Origin: Phoronis australis
Lineage: Eukaryota; Phoronida; Phoronidae
DNA: 64,000 nucleotides
NCBI GenBank assembly: GCA_002633005.1
Contig: NMRA01000017.1
Coordinates: forward strand, 722,901-786,900
Direction of reading: 5' to 3'
This document shows positions 35,936 to 48,121 of the stretch, piece by piece. The stretch's first letter is position 1, and the number at the start of each line of letters is the position of its first letter. The notes beneath the pieces are model-generated. The model ran no database searches, had not been told where the DNA came from, and was given only the letters and a program-made list of their open reading frames with translations. The translations under genes and the position numbers were made by a program.

Positions 35936-36596
35936 GCAATAATGATTTGTCCATCTCAAGAATATATCTTAGTAAAAAATGAGGGCATACAACTTTTTTC
36001 TGGGAGTTGTGAAGGCGATCTATATACACAACTGACGCTTTCTGTTTCCTTTGCAAATGCCGATGTATATGCATAACGACAGATTTGTACGACAAATGAA
36101 GAGCTGTTGCTCCAATTCTTAACTACAAACCCTCTACCTCCGTTGGAAATCCAACATCTATTAGAAGGTTTGCGGTATGTTTGAAACGTTTATGAAAACG
36201 TCTACCGGCCGAGTCACAGCGCACCTTAAACCAATAACCCATTAAGCTAAATGGCTGCCCACATCACTGTAGACTCTTACGTAACCCCGTTTGCTTTACC
36301 TCGAAACATTAAATTTCAAAATAATAGAAATAATAACATTTGGCGGTGAAGACGTCAGGTTGTGGCCTTTGGAGATTTCCGTTGACAAGTATTTCACAAT
36401 CTCTTGCCCGGGTTAACACCATGAATTCATAATATACAAGCTGTTGAAATTGTGTAACACTGCAGACGTATCCAAGACCTGAGCGTGTGAACATTAATGC
36501 CAGCGAACAATTGCAGTCAAAATATTCCTCTGCGACATTTCACACTTGTAGGTAATCTCTTACGGGTTTAAAGAAAAAATGCTCACACTGATGCCA
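35936..36596. other. Intergenic stretch without a supported gene
   Basis: Nothing recognised before the 847-bp duplication. Confidence 0.5.
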
Positions 36597-36739
36597 GCTG
36601 ATCAGCGGCTGTATGTGAAGAGTTATGGTATTGATATTAATACAGTGTGACATCAATTGCTATTTACAAAGAGTTTTGGAGTGTAAAAATGAAAATAATA
36701 ATGATAGTGATGATGATGTTGGCTAAGAAATGGGTAACA

Positions 36740-36783
<44 letters not shown>

Positions 36784-37443
36784 AATGATGATGATGATTA
36801 TGATGATGATGATGATGATTATGATGATGAAGATATGAGTGATGGCGAAGACAATGGTGAAGGTGTGGTTGATGAAGACGATGGTAAGAATGATGATAAT
36901 AATAATGATGTGAGTGACGACGATGAGGTTGACGATGATGATAGCGAATATGAAATTAATAACCATGGCGGTGATGATGATGATGACGACGATGATGAAG
37001 ACAAAAAGATAGCGATGACGAAACTGATGGAAGCAATGGCTGTGATTATGGTGATGAGGATAAAAGACTAATAGAATAAACTTTGCTGAAACCTCGACGC
37101 ACGTTTAACACGGTCGTCGTCATTACAGAATAGTGCTTTGTTTAGAAAATACTTGGACTTTGACTTTGCAAAAAGGGCACCATTGACGCAAAAATAACAT
37201 GTTCTTTTGTTGTTTTGTCTGCGTCGAAAAATATGAAATACGAAAACAGCCTTTGTCTGTGTGACACGTTATTTTTACCTGCAAGCTAGTCATCGGATAC
37301 GGTTGTTCTTTAATTTTCTTAGCACGTAAGTGAAATATGACTTGAGTTTCAGTGATTGCTAGCCTTTTGATGATTGAAGTAAATTGCAAAAATTGGCATT
37401 GATGGTTACAATCGCTTTGCCAATCAAATAGTTTTGATACGAA
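36597..37443 (+). repeat. Direct duplication D1, copy 1, ending at an N
   Basis: Starts agctgatcagcggctgtatg and ends tagttttgatacgaa immediately before N at 37444. It repeats as 37445-38291. Over the last ~365 bp I count about twelve substitutions plus one 8-bp indel (roughly 3%). It contains a GAT microsatellite (36738-36832) and further GAT/GAC-rich sequence to about 37030. The resulting 113-codon Asp-rich frame is disrupted in copy 2, so I do not call it a gene. Confidence 0.95.
36738..36832. repeat. GAT trinucleotide microsatellite, copy 1
   Basis: Near-perfect (gat)n with three tta/aat interruptions; copy 2 (37595-37690) differs in length and carries ggt interruptions. Confidence 0.98.
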
Positions 37444-37444
37444 N
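37444..37444. other. Single-N assembly gap
   Basis: One N lies exactly between the end of D1 copy 1 and the start of D1 copy 2. Confidence 0.99.
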
Positions 37445-37598
37445 AAGCTGATCAGCGGCTGTATGTGAAGAGTTATGGTATCGATATTAATACAGTGTGA
37501 CATCAGTTGCTGTTTACAACGAGTTTTGGAGTGTAACTGTAAAAATGAAAATAAAAATGATAGTGATGATGATGTTTGCTAAGAAATGGGTAACAATG

Positions 37599-37630
<32 letters not shown>

Positions 37631-38291
37631 GATGATGATGATGATGGTGATGATGAAGATGATGGTGATGATGATGATTATGATGATGAAGATATGAGTG
37701 ATGGCGAAGACGATGGTGAAGGTGTGGTTGATGAAGACGATGGTAAGAATGATGATAATAATGATGTGAGTAGCGACGAGGAGGTTGACGATGATGATAG
37801 CGAATATGAAATTAATAACCATGGCGGTGATGATGATGATGAAAAAAGATAGCGATGACGAAATTGATGGAAGCAATGGCTGTGATTATGGTGATGAGGA
37901 TAATACTAGTCGAATAAACTTTGCTGAAACCTCGGCGAACGTTTAACACGGTCGTCGTCATTACAGAATAGTGTTCCCATGGCTTTGTTTAGAAAATACT
38001 AAGACTTTGACTTTGCAAAAAGGGCACCATTGACGAAAAAATAACATGTTCTTTTGTTGTTTTGTTTGCGTCGAAAAATATGAAATACGAAAACAGCCTT
38101 TGTCTGTGTAACACGTTATTTTTACCTGCAAGCTAGTCATCGGATACGGTTGTTCTTTAATTTTCCTAGCACGTAAGTGAAATATGACTTGAGTTTCAGT
38201 GATTGCCAGCCTTTTGATGATTTAAAGTAAATTGCAAAAATTGGCATTGATGGTTACAATCGCTTTGCCAATCAAATAGTTTTGGTACGAA
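37445..38291 (+). repeat. Direct duplication D1, copy 2, starting at an N
   Basis: Begins directly after the N with agctgatcagcggctgtatg. It runs parallel to 36597-37443 to the matching end tagttttggtacgaa, then continues into unique sequence. Its GAT tract and flanking indels break the Asp-rich frame present in copy 1. Confidence 0.95.
37595..37690. repeat. GAT trinucleotide microsatellite, copy 2
   Basis: (gat)n with regular ggt and gaa interruptions. Confidence 0.98.
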
Positions 38292-38708
38292 AATTGCAAC
38301 CTTTAAGGAGACTGGCGCTGAACCATTTTAGACGTATTTTTTATTTTTCAATAAGATAAACATCGAGAAAAACAGGATACCTTAGTGCGTGTGAAGTGAG
38401 TTGATCTGGCCTTTTGAAATTCAGATTAGATACACCGATATTCATTCTATACGTCAGTTCAGTGATTACCCATTTTTAGGAAATCTGTTTTTAGTCTAAT
38501 TAAATTGTCCTTTGAAATTCAGCGTTTCATCGCTGCCTAAAAGCAAAAGCAAAGATTTATGCGGCGTAGTCGTATCAGTGAGGTCACCCCCAGTCGGGAA
38601 GTCTACCTCTTTGCCATTGCTGTAACTCTACAGTTTTCTACAGCTTTGTCCACAGGCCACGTGAGAGCGATCAATAGCTTCTGCTAAACTAGAGTAACAC
38701 AATAACAG

Positions 38709-38763
38709 CTATGCCTTTCACAAACTATGCTGTTCACAAACTATGCTTTTCACAAACTACGCC
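38709..38763. repeat. Three-copy 17-18-bp tandem repeat
   Basis: Units read tatgc.tttcacaaac, the last with tacgcc. Confidence 0.85.
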
Positions 38764-40157
38764 TCCTGTCAGCCATAATTAATGCATAACACATAGTCTG
38801 ACAGATTTTTGACGGAAACTTAATAAATTTATTGTTCTTTAATTAGCGTCACTCGGATACCGCTTATTTCAAAGTTTCAAAATGATATGTTGAGCTTCAC
38901 ATGCAGACGTCAGAGGAGATATTAAGTCTTTACCCATGTTTAGCTGTTCCTCTGTGTTAAGTTACCACCTCGTAAAATGTTATTCGTGTTTACGTCATGA
39001 AAGTGATAGAACTTAAAGTCATAGTTGCATTTCACCGTGCTCAGTTAAGTAATGATATATGAACTAGTAGACTGTTGGCAAATTCATAGAACAGTAGATG
39101 CTGTGGGTGTAGAAAACGTGACGTAACATGCACGTTCTACTCGGGCGACACCATTCCGCTAGAGCGCGCCTACGCCGCTGTAAAGGTGTTCTTTTAAGGA
39201 CGCATAGAATTTTAAAGAAGAGCAGTACCTCTGTGAATTTTTTCTGATCAATTTGGCTTGCTTTACTTTGAACGTTATTAAAAATGAAACTAATAAAAAA
39301 TAGCACCTCCTCGAATCGGAAGCCTGACGCAGGGAGCAAGTTCCAAAAATGTCAGCTGGGCCGAGTAAACTGGGCTCAGTGGCTGGGACGTAAGTGCCAG
39401 CCCTTGTATATAGCAATTTGCAATTTGGAGCGAGTAATGATGCCAGAAATAGGTAATAAGACCAAAATATCAGCAAACCTACCACTCAAACAAATAGTGT
39501 TTTGTATTGTGTGTCACCTGGCAACCTTAGACTTCTGCATTAGAAAATGATTAATTTCGTTGCAATAAGTATCCAGTAAACAGTTGAAAATTTCAGAGCA
39601 AGTAAAATATGTCAAACGGACCAAACAGGCCTTCATTAATTTAATATTCCCCATAAAAATGGGCCTAATGGCGACATTACATTTTACACATGTCTGATGC
39701 TCTAATTTTCTCCCACGTCCTTTAGAAGCTAACTTTACGAATGAAATGTTTTGATGTCAAACAAACGTTGGATAAGAAGGTGAATGCATTATGAACTCCG
39801 ACAGTGACTTTTCGCTTTCTTTGACTTATTGCGTAAAGAATGTATGGACAAATAACAATGATCCAAACGATTTGTACAAGCAATTAACTTCCTAAAACAA
39901 AACAAGAATGTAATTTGATTTGAAGGCCTACCGTAGTAGTGCGTGAAAGCAGTGGAATTTTGTTTGAAAACTAGAAATAGCTAGAACTTATTTTGTGACA
40001 GAAGTGAAACGTATAGATTTAGCCGGTTTGTGGGTCAACTTTGACTGAAATCTACATTAAAGTTTTGCTAAAACTTTGAAATTTGTGATTCTGAGTAACA
40101 ATTAGGAATTACATTATCCGCCTTCGGCAAAAGAGGTTTTTGTTAAAAAATAGCAGC
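38764..40157. other. Intergenic stretch without a supported gene
   Basis: Overlapping open frames on both strands near 39064-39550 have no recognised domain. Nothing else seen. Confidence 0.5.
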
Positions 40158-40292
40158 ATGAACGTCGACTGAGAACTGGCCGAAGAAACCCGCAAGACTC
40201 GGCGAAATCTCGCCTTGCACTGCAAGCGAAGCACGTGATCACAACAGCTTTACTCGCGAAATTCTTACGTCTACCTAACGCCGGCCTGAACA
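40158..40292. mobile_element. MITE family M1, copy E (diverged)
   Basis: Left end gtcgactgagaactggccg; reverse-complemented right end gcgttaggtagacgtaagaa. The interior includes gcgaagcacgtgatcacaac, the same cacgtgatcac palindrome type seen in other copies. Confidence 0.55.
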
Positions 40293-41190
40293 GATGAGGC
40301 ATGCGCACTTGTGGAAAGATGGTGACCGAGTTTCATCCCCGCTCTTCATATCCGTTGCATAACATTTGGAAAATACAACGCTAAAATTAAAATATAGCAA
40401 GACATAAGAAAATATGAATGGACTACTCTTCCTCCGTTTATCGATTGGTATGGCAAATCAAATATTATTAGGACAGGTTCTGTCAATAAACCAAGACCAG
40501 GTACGTCAGAAAAAGCTTGATTAGATAAGCTCAAATTGATGCGCTTGACAGCTGTGACATTTTGACTTTGCTTTTTAATACAAGATATGCAACTCAATTT
40601 CAGCAATACGCGATGAGACAAATTGGTCAAACTGAATTCAGCTTAATGTTGAAGATTAAGTTAATGAAGTCACGCTATTTATCTAGCTTCTTTCTGATCG
40701 CCAACACGCAGTCGGTAGTGTAAACTAGACTATGGCCAGGTTCCACTGAACTGTACTGACTTCCTTCTTTGGAAAGCTACTTAAGTGACTAACCTTTTAG
40801 TTGTTAACTTTTGAATTTTAAAAAGGACTGAAGAGAATACATAAAACGCTTATTCTGACTGTTATTTTGTTATTATTTCGGGGTCTAACGATTTCTTAAC
40901 GAGTCAGAAGAGGTTGGAACGAGCAGTCCCTGCAAGGAACTTCACTGCAGGTACTTAACCATCCAGATACTTCAAGGCTATTAAGGCATACGGACCGCGT
41001 GCAGATACAAACGGCGATGGGTGACTTAACTATGTATTTACACACTATACTGATTCAGGACCATTGATGGTTGATCTTAAAACAATCGCTACATCGGCTG
41101 GTGAAAAATTGCCAACTTCAAAATCAGAAAAACTGAGAATGAAGCAGCTGATTTAACAAAAAAAATATACCACAGCATGACCAAACTTTA
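40293..41190. other. Intergenic stretch without a supported gene
   Basis: A 94-codon frame (40346-40630, minus) has no recognised domain. Nothing else seen. Confidence 0.5.
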
Positions 41191-41280
41191 TTTCACGACT
41201 TGATTTCTGTGATCCTTGCAAAATCCAATCAAAATAATCACTGGGAAACCGAATGTCCCAAGGTAATAAACACATTACCT
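41191..41280 (+). repeat. Dispersed repeat R2, copy 2
   Basis: Aligns with 9141-9230 just downstream of the LRR gene; best block aatgtcccaaggtaataaac. Confidence 0.6.
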
Positions 41281-41451
41281 GTACAACGTCCAATATATAC
41301 TCTTTAAAGAGACATCGCTTACAAGTTCACAAAATTGTCAATAATCTGTAAATGTTAACTTTAATTGTAATATAAAAGTATGAGACTATAGATACCCTGG
41401 TAATGCTAAATGTACTAACACCACCCCAAACCAGCCACCGATGGCCGATGA

Positions 41452-41593
41452 CACTAATAACGGACAGTTCTAACGTATCAAGGTAATAATTCTAGCCAAT
41501 CAGATCATGGAAGCTATATTTGTCCCACAAACATAGATTGGGAAGGGAAGTTTTGAGGTGGCTTTATGATGCGTTTGGGGCACCTGCAATGCG
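41452..41593 (+). repeat. Dispersed repeat R3, copy 2
   Basis: Aligns with 15247-15398 (cggacagttc, agccaatcagatc, gatgcgtttggggcacctgc). Confidence 0.6.
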
Positions 41594-41756
41594 GAGAAAG
41601 AACGAGGATATTAAAGTGCCTGTTATCGATAACAGCGTGTAGTGGGCATCACCATCAAATGATTGACTGGATATACCATAGACTGTTATCAAGTATCTAC
41701 AGATGAATAAGCACAAAGTTAAATAATAGTGCTTAATATCATGAATTAAGAATTAA

Positions 41757-41906
41757 ACATGGAACATAGAATGATCGCTGCGTAGCTTACGGAAACATGG
41801 CGTTGTCAATAAATCAAGACGCTTAACACTAGAACATGGAACATACGATGATCACAGCTCCCCTTAAGGAAACATGACCTCAACAATAAACAAAGACACT
41901 TAACAC
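41757..41906. repeat. Two-copy tandem duplication, 77-bp unit
   Basis: Units start at 41757 and 41834 with acatggaacata(g/c)gatgatc-type sequence and end aaga(c)(g/a)cttaacac. They are diverged at a dozen or so positions. Confidence 0.9.
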
Positions 41907-43998
41907 ACCAGCAGACACTAGCAAATTTCTTAAAAGATCTCATTAATATGTATGTGGGATACGAAAGCGAGGCAACGTAATGACTGCGTCTACTTTGCGT
42001 AGAGGCTGTCTATTGTTTGTAGCTGATTTAACTTTAGGTTTCTTTGAAGAGTTCAAAAATGGTTCGAGTAGCTCCGAGAACGATAGCAGTTGAGAAAAAA
42101 ATTCAAATAATATCCAGGGATGTTCATAAATGACGTAATAAATGAGTATCGTATCGGCGCAGGCAGCCCAGTCTACACAAATCAAGACTGTCAGTGGGCC
42201 TCGGGTATGTCGTGGTCTGGTCTAATGATTAATGTAAACTGGTGAAAGTTAGTTACGTATTTGGATGTACAATTATGAACATAGGATAATCAATGTCGAG
42301 TTACCCGTTCTAATGTTGTTTGAATATGGATTTCGCACTGTTTAGCTGGCTAAAAAAGAAAAAATCGAAGGTCTTTTGCTCTGAAAAACTCTCATCAGAT
42401 TATATCCCTATTACCAACTCAAAAAATGATGTTAACAAGCCGAAAAATGTCTCACCTAAGTTCGTTATATTGCAATACCCCACTATTTCATAAAATTGGA
42501 TACATTGTCTGCCTTTACTAATATTTTGAGGCTCAGGCATTACAACAGAACCATTTTCAAAGTAATCCCTTGTTTCTGCACTTCACGTAAAGTGTAATCA
42601 AAACCGCAGCAAACTCATGAACATCATTCAGATGAAGTTCCGACGAAAGACTGAATGAACAGTGTTTGTGCAGGTGGATTTGACTCCATAGCTTGCTTCG
42701 GTGGAGCCATATAAACATATTGGTTCTGATACCCCTTCATTTCTCATCCATCTTTTCCCTTGTCCTATAGTTTTGTCTGTGCGTAAGCCAGCGCGTCACC
42801 AGCATGCATGAGGCAACACAGGGATTTCTCCATTAAAAGTACTACTTTTGTGCGGACGGAAAATGTCGGGCAGCTTTAGTCTTGTTTGTACGATCTTTTC
42901 CTACCGTACTGCGCAACATCTTGGCGCGATTAACATCTGTTATTGACTTACGACCCATACACTGAGCCGGTGAATTCTCCCTAAACGGTAAAAGAATGAT
43001 GAACCCCTAATTCAAGCCTGGAAACGAATCTCGACTTTCATGGTACTTCTAGGCAACTCTGCGTGGATTTGGATTTGAACGTTCACCTGGCATAATACGT
43101 GTGATCAAGATCCTGAGTTAACAGTAGATACTGTACCGCACCAATATGTTGTACGAGGTCATTGGTAAGAGAAGAGAGAATACTTCACCCTTTCGTATTT
43201 ATAATTTACCTTTCTCCACTCTTACAATGTCCGTCAGCACGAGTCATGCAATCAATACAACGAGTAAATCAATGTGTTACTATATTGCAAAAGAAAAGGC
43301 GAACCCATACTCGAACAGCAAAAACCTTGTGATGAAAAACAAGTTCTGGAACGAATGTGGTCACGTGCTTCTATCATTACGTCTGAAACTGAAAACTTAA
43401 GTATAGATACATCAAGTGGACAATTATATGCAATAGGCAGTAAGATATTGCAAAATAGCTAAAATTCAGTAATGACGGCACTAATTTGCCAAAACAAAAA
43501 ATACGTGGAACATTTTTGTTGGCTTTTTAACATCCTTTTTACCTATTTTCCTGCACGAAAATGCAGTTCATAATTTGATGTGGAGTGTGGGGTCCACAAA
43601 GGGCCATTTAGCCGACTTGAGTACACCGGTTGGTCTACGAAATAGCTCACAGGACCACCGAATCGCGTCACCGAAATTAAGAGTACAATGCGAAACAATG
43701 TAGTACTCTTCGTACTCGGTTTTTTGAATCGATCAGACGTCAGTGTGAACGTCGCTTGGCGAGTCAATAGGCTGGCTTAATCTACGAATATGTTCAAAGA
43801 CTTGGTATGGTGGATAAACCGGTACCCACAACCGTTCGTTTGCTTCCCTAGAGCCTATTTTGACTGTGTGACTTTAGATAGTTACAGTTTCGGGGGAAAT
43901 ATGAACTATGTACGTGGTAGAGGGTTTGTTTGTACAGCGCAAGTACCCTTAAAAAGGACTTCCGACACATTGACTTCGCGCGTGGGGGACTTGGTAGA
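41907..43998. other. Intergenic stretch without a supported gene
   Basis: Open frames near 43146-43462 (plus) lack recognised domains. Nothing else seen. Confidence 0.5.
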
Positions 43999-44046
43999 GG
44001 TAACTATGGTGGGCGTGGCCTAACTGCGTTTGTCGGAACTATTCAT
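43999..44046 (+). repeat. Conserved core repeat, copy 2
   Basis: ggtaactatggtgggcgtgg, then cctaactgcgtttgtcgga, nearly identical to 23326-23376 and in the same orientation. Confidence 0.8.
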
Positions 44047-46782
44047 AGGCTATATTCTTCAGGGTAATCATTGTCTCATTCTGGCTTCCCCCTTATAGTT
44101 CTCTCGTATAAGCTCGGAATGACACACGATCTTGTATCAACACTCAATGCAACAGCTGGCCCATATTCATTGCAAAAACGAAGAGAGTGCAAACACATGA
44201 ATACGTAACGCACTGCATTCCTGGATTTCACGTCGATCACATCCGAATATTGGGCGGCTGTACATTGCATTATGTGCGACTGTCAATCCAAGCTTATGAG
44301 ATGACGCCGAGTAAGCTAAGATGCGTACAGCCATTGTAGACTTCAATAGCACGTGCCTAAGCAGTAACAATGAACACCACGAAATCTCGTGATCCTGCCA
44401 AAAGCGCAATATGCAAACGTTTTTTTGAACCCATTCCAATGTTTCTCATCTATGGTTCATCACAGGTCGGAAACTTAAGTGGGTGATAAAAGTTTAAAGC
44501 AGTCGCCAAACACGTCACGTTTCATTATAAGCTTATGAAAACTGAAGTATTTGCGAAAGTTAACAGAAAACTAACAAGTGACTCTGTGTATTGGATTGCG
44601 TTTATTGAATAGGGATAAAGGCTTGGTCAAAATATTATTGAAACACTTCTAAACACTTAGAGGGTGTTGCCAACGCTATTAAATGACCACTACATTTAAC
44701 TTGTGCGCTTCAAGGCCCCTCTGTCTGCTGATCGTATTCGCCATGTCGATATCGCGCTTCTATCCTCGGGTGTACCCTTGAAACATTTTCAGTTAATTAA
44801 CTAATTAATGATCAATTGAGTTTACGATGCTGTTAATGCTGTTAGTCAGTACCCAATGCTCATGAAATTCAAGTTTGTCTCAGCGTCTTCTACTGTAGCT
44901 CCATCTGTCGTTAGGTTTTAATTGGCCACTCACGCCCCATTAGACAGAACAATTAATACCATATGTAAAGGTGAAAATGTCATGTTATCAACGAATAAAG
45001 TTTGTTTTCGTTTACAATGTTTTATCTTAAAATACCAGACTTAACAACGAATATCGTGTTTGAAGCACACTTCACTGACCCTTTCAGGGTGGAATCTAGC
45101 CGTATCTATAAAAATCCAATCTTTCCGTTTGTCTACGCAAAAACTGTCGTTTAAAAAGTGGCAGGCGGTCTGACGTATTGTGTGTGGAGGCCTCACTATC
45201 GCGTGACTATATAAAAGTTGGATAAAAATCGGAGTTAATGCATTAAGATAAACACATCACAATACGAAAACACGATAGAATTTATAAACATAACGGGAAA
45301 GAAACCGAATAGAAGAAATATCTGATAGAGAGGTCTGATATCCTTTAGCGTTGCTTTTCACCATAACATTAGTTTGAATGACCGGTATATCAAACAATAA
45401 CCAAATTAAGCCAAGTGTAACGCTTCATGTCTACATTAGTGCTGAGTCACACGCGCGACTCACAAGACGCACAAATGCTCGTAACAAACTATCACCCCCC
45501 ATTAGTCTTAAGTTAGGAAAGTAAACACGATTTACAGACATACTTATTGCTAACCAACGTGGAGTATCGGTTTGCATACATTGGCTTTGGACGCATTGTC
45601 ATAACCTGTTTTTATTTTGGCACCTTATCACCAAATGCAATCATAGAATAAATATTTGATTTTGATTCAGATTGTTTTAATGGAGAGACCTGGGCCAATT
45701 TTTAAGAACAATTCCTAAGGCATTTTGTAGGAATTGACTTGTGTGTAAATGGAGATGCGGTTGCTTGAAATTTCAATGTTAGCAAAAACTATTCATGATT
45801 GTTTATGTAGTTTCAAGTACGAAACGAACAAAGGTGAACAAAAGCTTGATTTGTCACATGACTGACTCAAGAGTAGAACACTATCAAATTCAAGTGTTTT
45901 GCACGCGCCTCCACTGCAGCCTAATTGCATTTCCTGCCGGAATGTCAGTCAATTGGTTTGAACTGTCCTCAGGAACACCGTCATTCGTCTGTAAACTGTT
46001 GCACATGTTCTTCCGAACATGGATTTTATTTTTTTCTCTAGAAAATATAGATTTGCCTCAGGTTTTTAGACTCAAAACAATGATTTTTAGGGAATGTTAT
46101 AACCGATGTCGACGCGGGCGTACAAGTGAAGGCAAACGGGTATGGAGGGTAATAAAGTGATGTCACCGCGGGGCGAAACTGGCAGGGAGGTGTCGGAGGC
46201 ACGCGCTCATACTTTTTGTATGCCGTTTTGAATAAAAAACGTAAAACTTATTTTTGTATCTATGTATGTTTCATTTATAATGTCGAGTTCACTTTTTAAA
46301 CAATAGCCAAGGCCGGATTGTACATGCTCGCCACCTATCGGAAGATACAATAAAAAGTTCAGTCTGTCTTGACGCCGAGGGTACTAAGTGCTTTCTTATT
46401 ATATAAACATGACCATACGTAATAAAAGGAAACAGGATTATATGTACACAAAGTAAATAAAATAAACTACTTAGATGTTAATTGAACTACAGTGAACTCC
46501 ACAAAGGAACATTAACACTCGCAATTTTAATAAAACTTTAATAAAGTACACAACAAAACATCACAAGTTATCAGTTCCTAAGCAAGGTGAACTGAGAACA
46601 AGATGCTGTAGAACATTCGTAAGTTCTTGTCGTTTGACTAAGTTGATAGTTTTAGATAATTCATTGAAATTGAGATTAATACAACTTAAGGCATTTCTGT
46701 AGTGAAAAAGTGAGAATGCATGGAAACAAAGAAAAATAATATCCGGCGTCAGCAACGTAATGCAGAATTAGACACACAGCTG
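44047..46782. other. Intergenic stretch without a supported gene
   Basis: The 121-codon open frame at 45795-46160 (plus) shows no domain. Several AATAAA words occur without an associated coding region. Nothing else seen. Confidence 0.5.
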
Positions 46783-46900
46783 TGGTAGACTTCGCGAGAT
46801 TACGTGAGATATTGCCATGCATTTTTATTGAGAACACGTGATTTTGGCCAAATTTTAGCGAAGCCCTGGTGTAGGTCCTAGCGTTACTGAACTGAAGTGT
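46783..46900. mobile_element. MITE family M1, copy F (left end eroded)
   Basis: Reverse-complemented right end cagttcagtaacgctaggac is near-identical to that of the 15583-15742 copy. The left interior, cttcgcgagattacgtgaga then tattgcc, is the reverse complement of that copy's interior, showing the family is internally near-palindromic. Confidence 0.7.
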
Positions 46901-47972
46901 CGCTGATCTAAAAGAGTCTCACGTTACTTCAAAGCACCAATGTTGGTCGCTCCTTTTTTTAGTCAATTTTTTACATATTTTACAATGACAACAAAAAAGA
47001 TCATAATTCACAAAAAAGAAAATCAAATATTTTCATTTAGTTAGTTAAACTGAAATGCATTTTGATTATCTGAGTTTAGAATTAACCAGGACCGGTCCTA
47101 ACTTTTGGGTGTTCTGAGCAAGATTTGACTGGAGGCATTTTCAGCGTAGACTGATTCCATTTCCTAGACACCGAGGTCCCCATGGTCGACGCAGGTCCCT
47201 CCAAGCAGACGCTGATTTCACCTAGTGGGCGGGTCGACCGGGAATTAACCTGTAAAAGTGATCTTTTATCGATCGTTTAAATTTACAACGTCCTTTTACA
47301 AGTGAAATGCAACAATAAGCCCCAAGCCTTATCAGCTGTCTTTTCAAAAATCGCATCTGGAAAACTTCGATTATAGTGTAATATTACAGCCTCTACAGAT
47401 CCACAAAATCGTCATGGTGGAGGAAACGAATCCTCGCGCAAAAACTCCGAAGCAACGGAATATGATAGTCACGTGAGGCTTGCCTGACCAGGGCTAATGG
47501 CCTCACTGACACAAGTGACATCTAGTGACTATCACTCATCCTTGAGGATTAGAAGCTGCACCAATACCGGGATTTTCGGAGACGGCGTATATTCTTAAAA
47601 GGATTCATTTTTCACCTTCCTAGCGTCTCTAATATACTGTAAGTCAGGTCGGTATATTCGGAAAATCAGTGGGCAGACTGACTGAACATGTATCATAGAA
47701 TATGTCACGACGAATGTTTTTGTAGCTGCAAATCTGGCTGACATAACTACCACGTAGGCTAATGATGATTATAAACGTGCATCCGTAAACAGGAATAAAT
47801 AACCTGTCATTTACAGCGTTTACAGGAACATACACTGTACGTTGTGACTGACAGTAAGGTTATTCCTGGAGGTATTGGACTGTTCGTTTGAACTTTGACC
47901 TGTCTTTAACAGCTTCCTCAGCTTCATCACATTCATCTAACTGGAGAACAACACCAAATAACAATTATGAAC
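46901..47972. other. Intergenic stretch without a supported gene
   Basis: Nothing recognised. Confidence 0.5.
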
Positions 47973-48121
47973 AATGATATTACTCCCTGGTTATATCTGG
48001 CACCGATATATTACTCCCTAGTTACATCGAGGAAATAATGATATCAATATCAGGTTATATCTAGGACCCGAATGATATTAACATCGGGTTATATCTAGGA
48101 CCAATGATATTACTTCCAGGT
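47973..48121. repeat. Degenerate minisatellite, period about 33 bp, 4.5 copies
   Basis: Units share atgatattactccctggtta followed by tatctaggaccc; starts at about 47973, 48005, 48038, 48072 and 48104. Confidence 0.85.

Noticed and set aside
36730-37071. 113-codon Asp-rich open frame, and its antisense Ile/Ser-rich frames
   Set aside because: It is a translation of the GAT microsatellite and surrounding triplets. The second copy of the same locus (37586-37852) is frame-disrupted, arguing against coding function.
37123-37503. 126-codon minus-strand open frame spanning the N
   Set aside because: It crosses the assembly gap between duplicate copies; the equivalent region in copy 2 is frameshifted.
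47973-48121. Possible CRISPR-like spaced repeats
   Set aside because: Units are contiguous, degenerate minisatellite copies without distinct spacers, in an animal genome.
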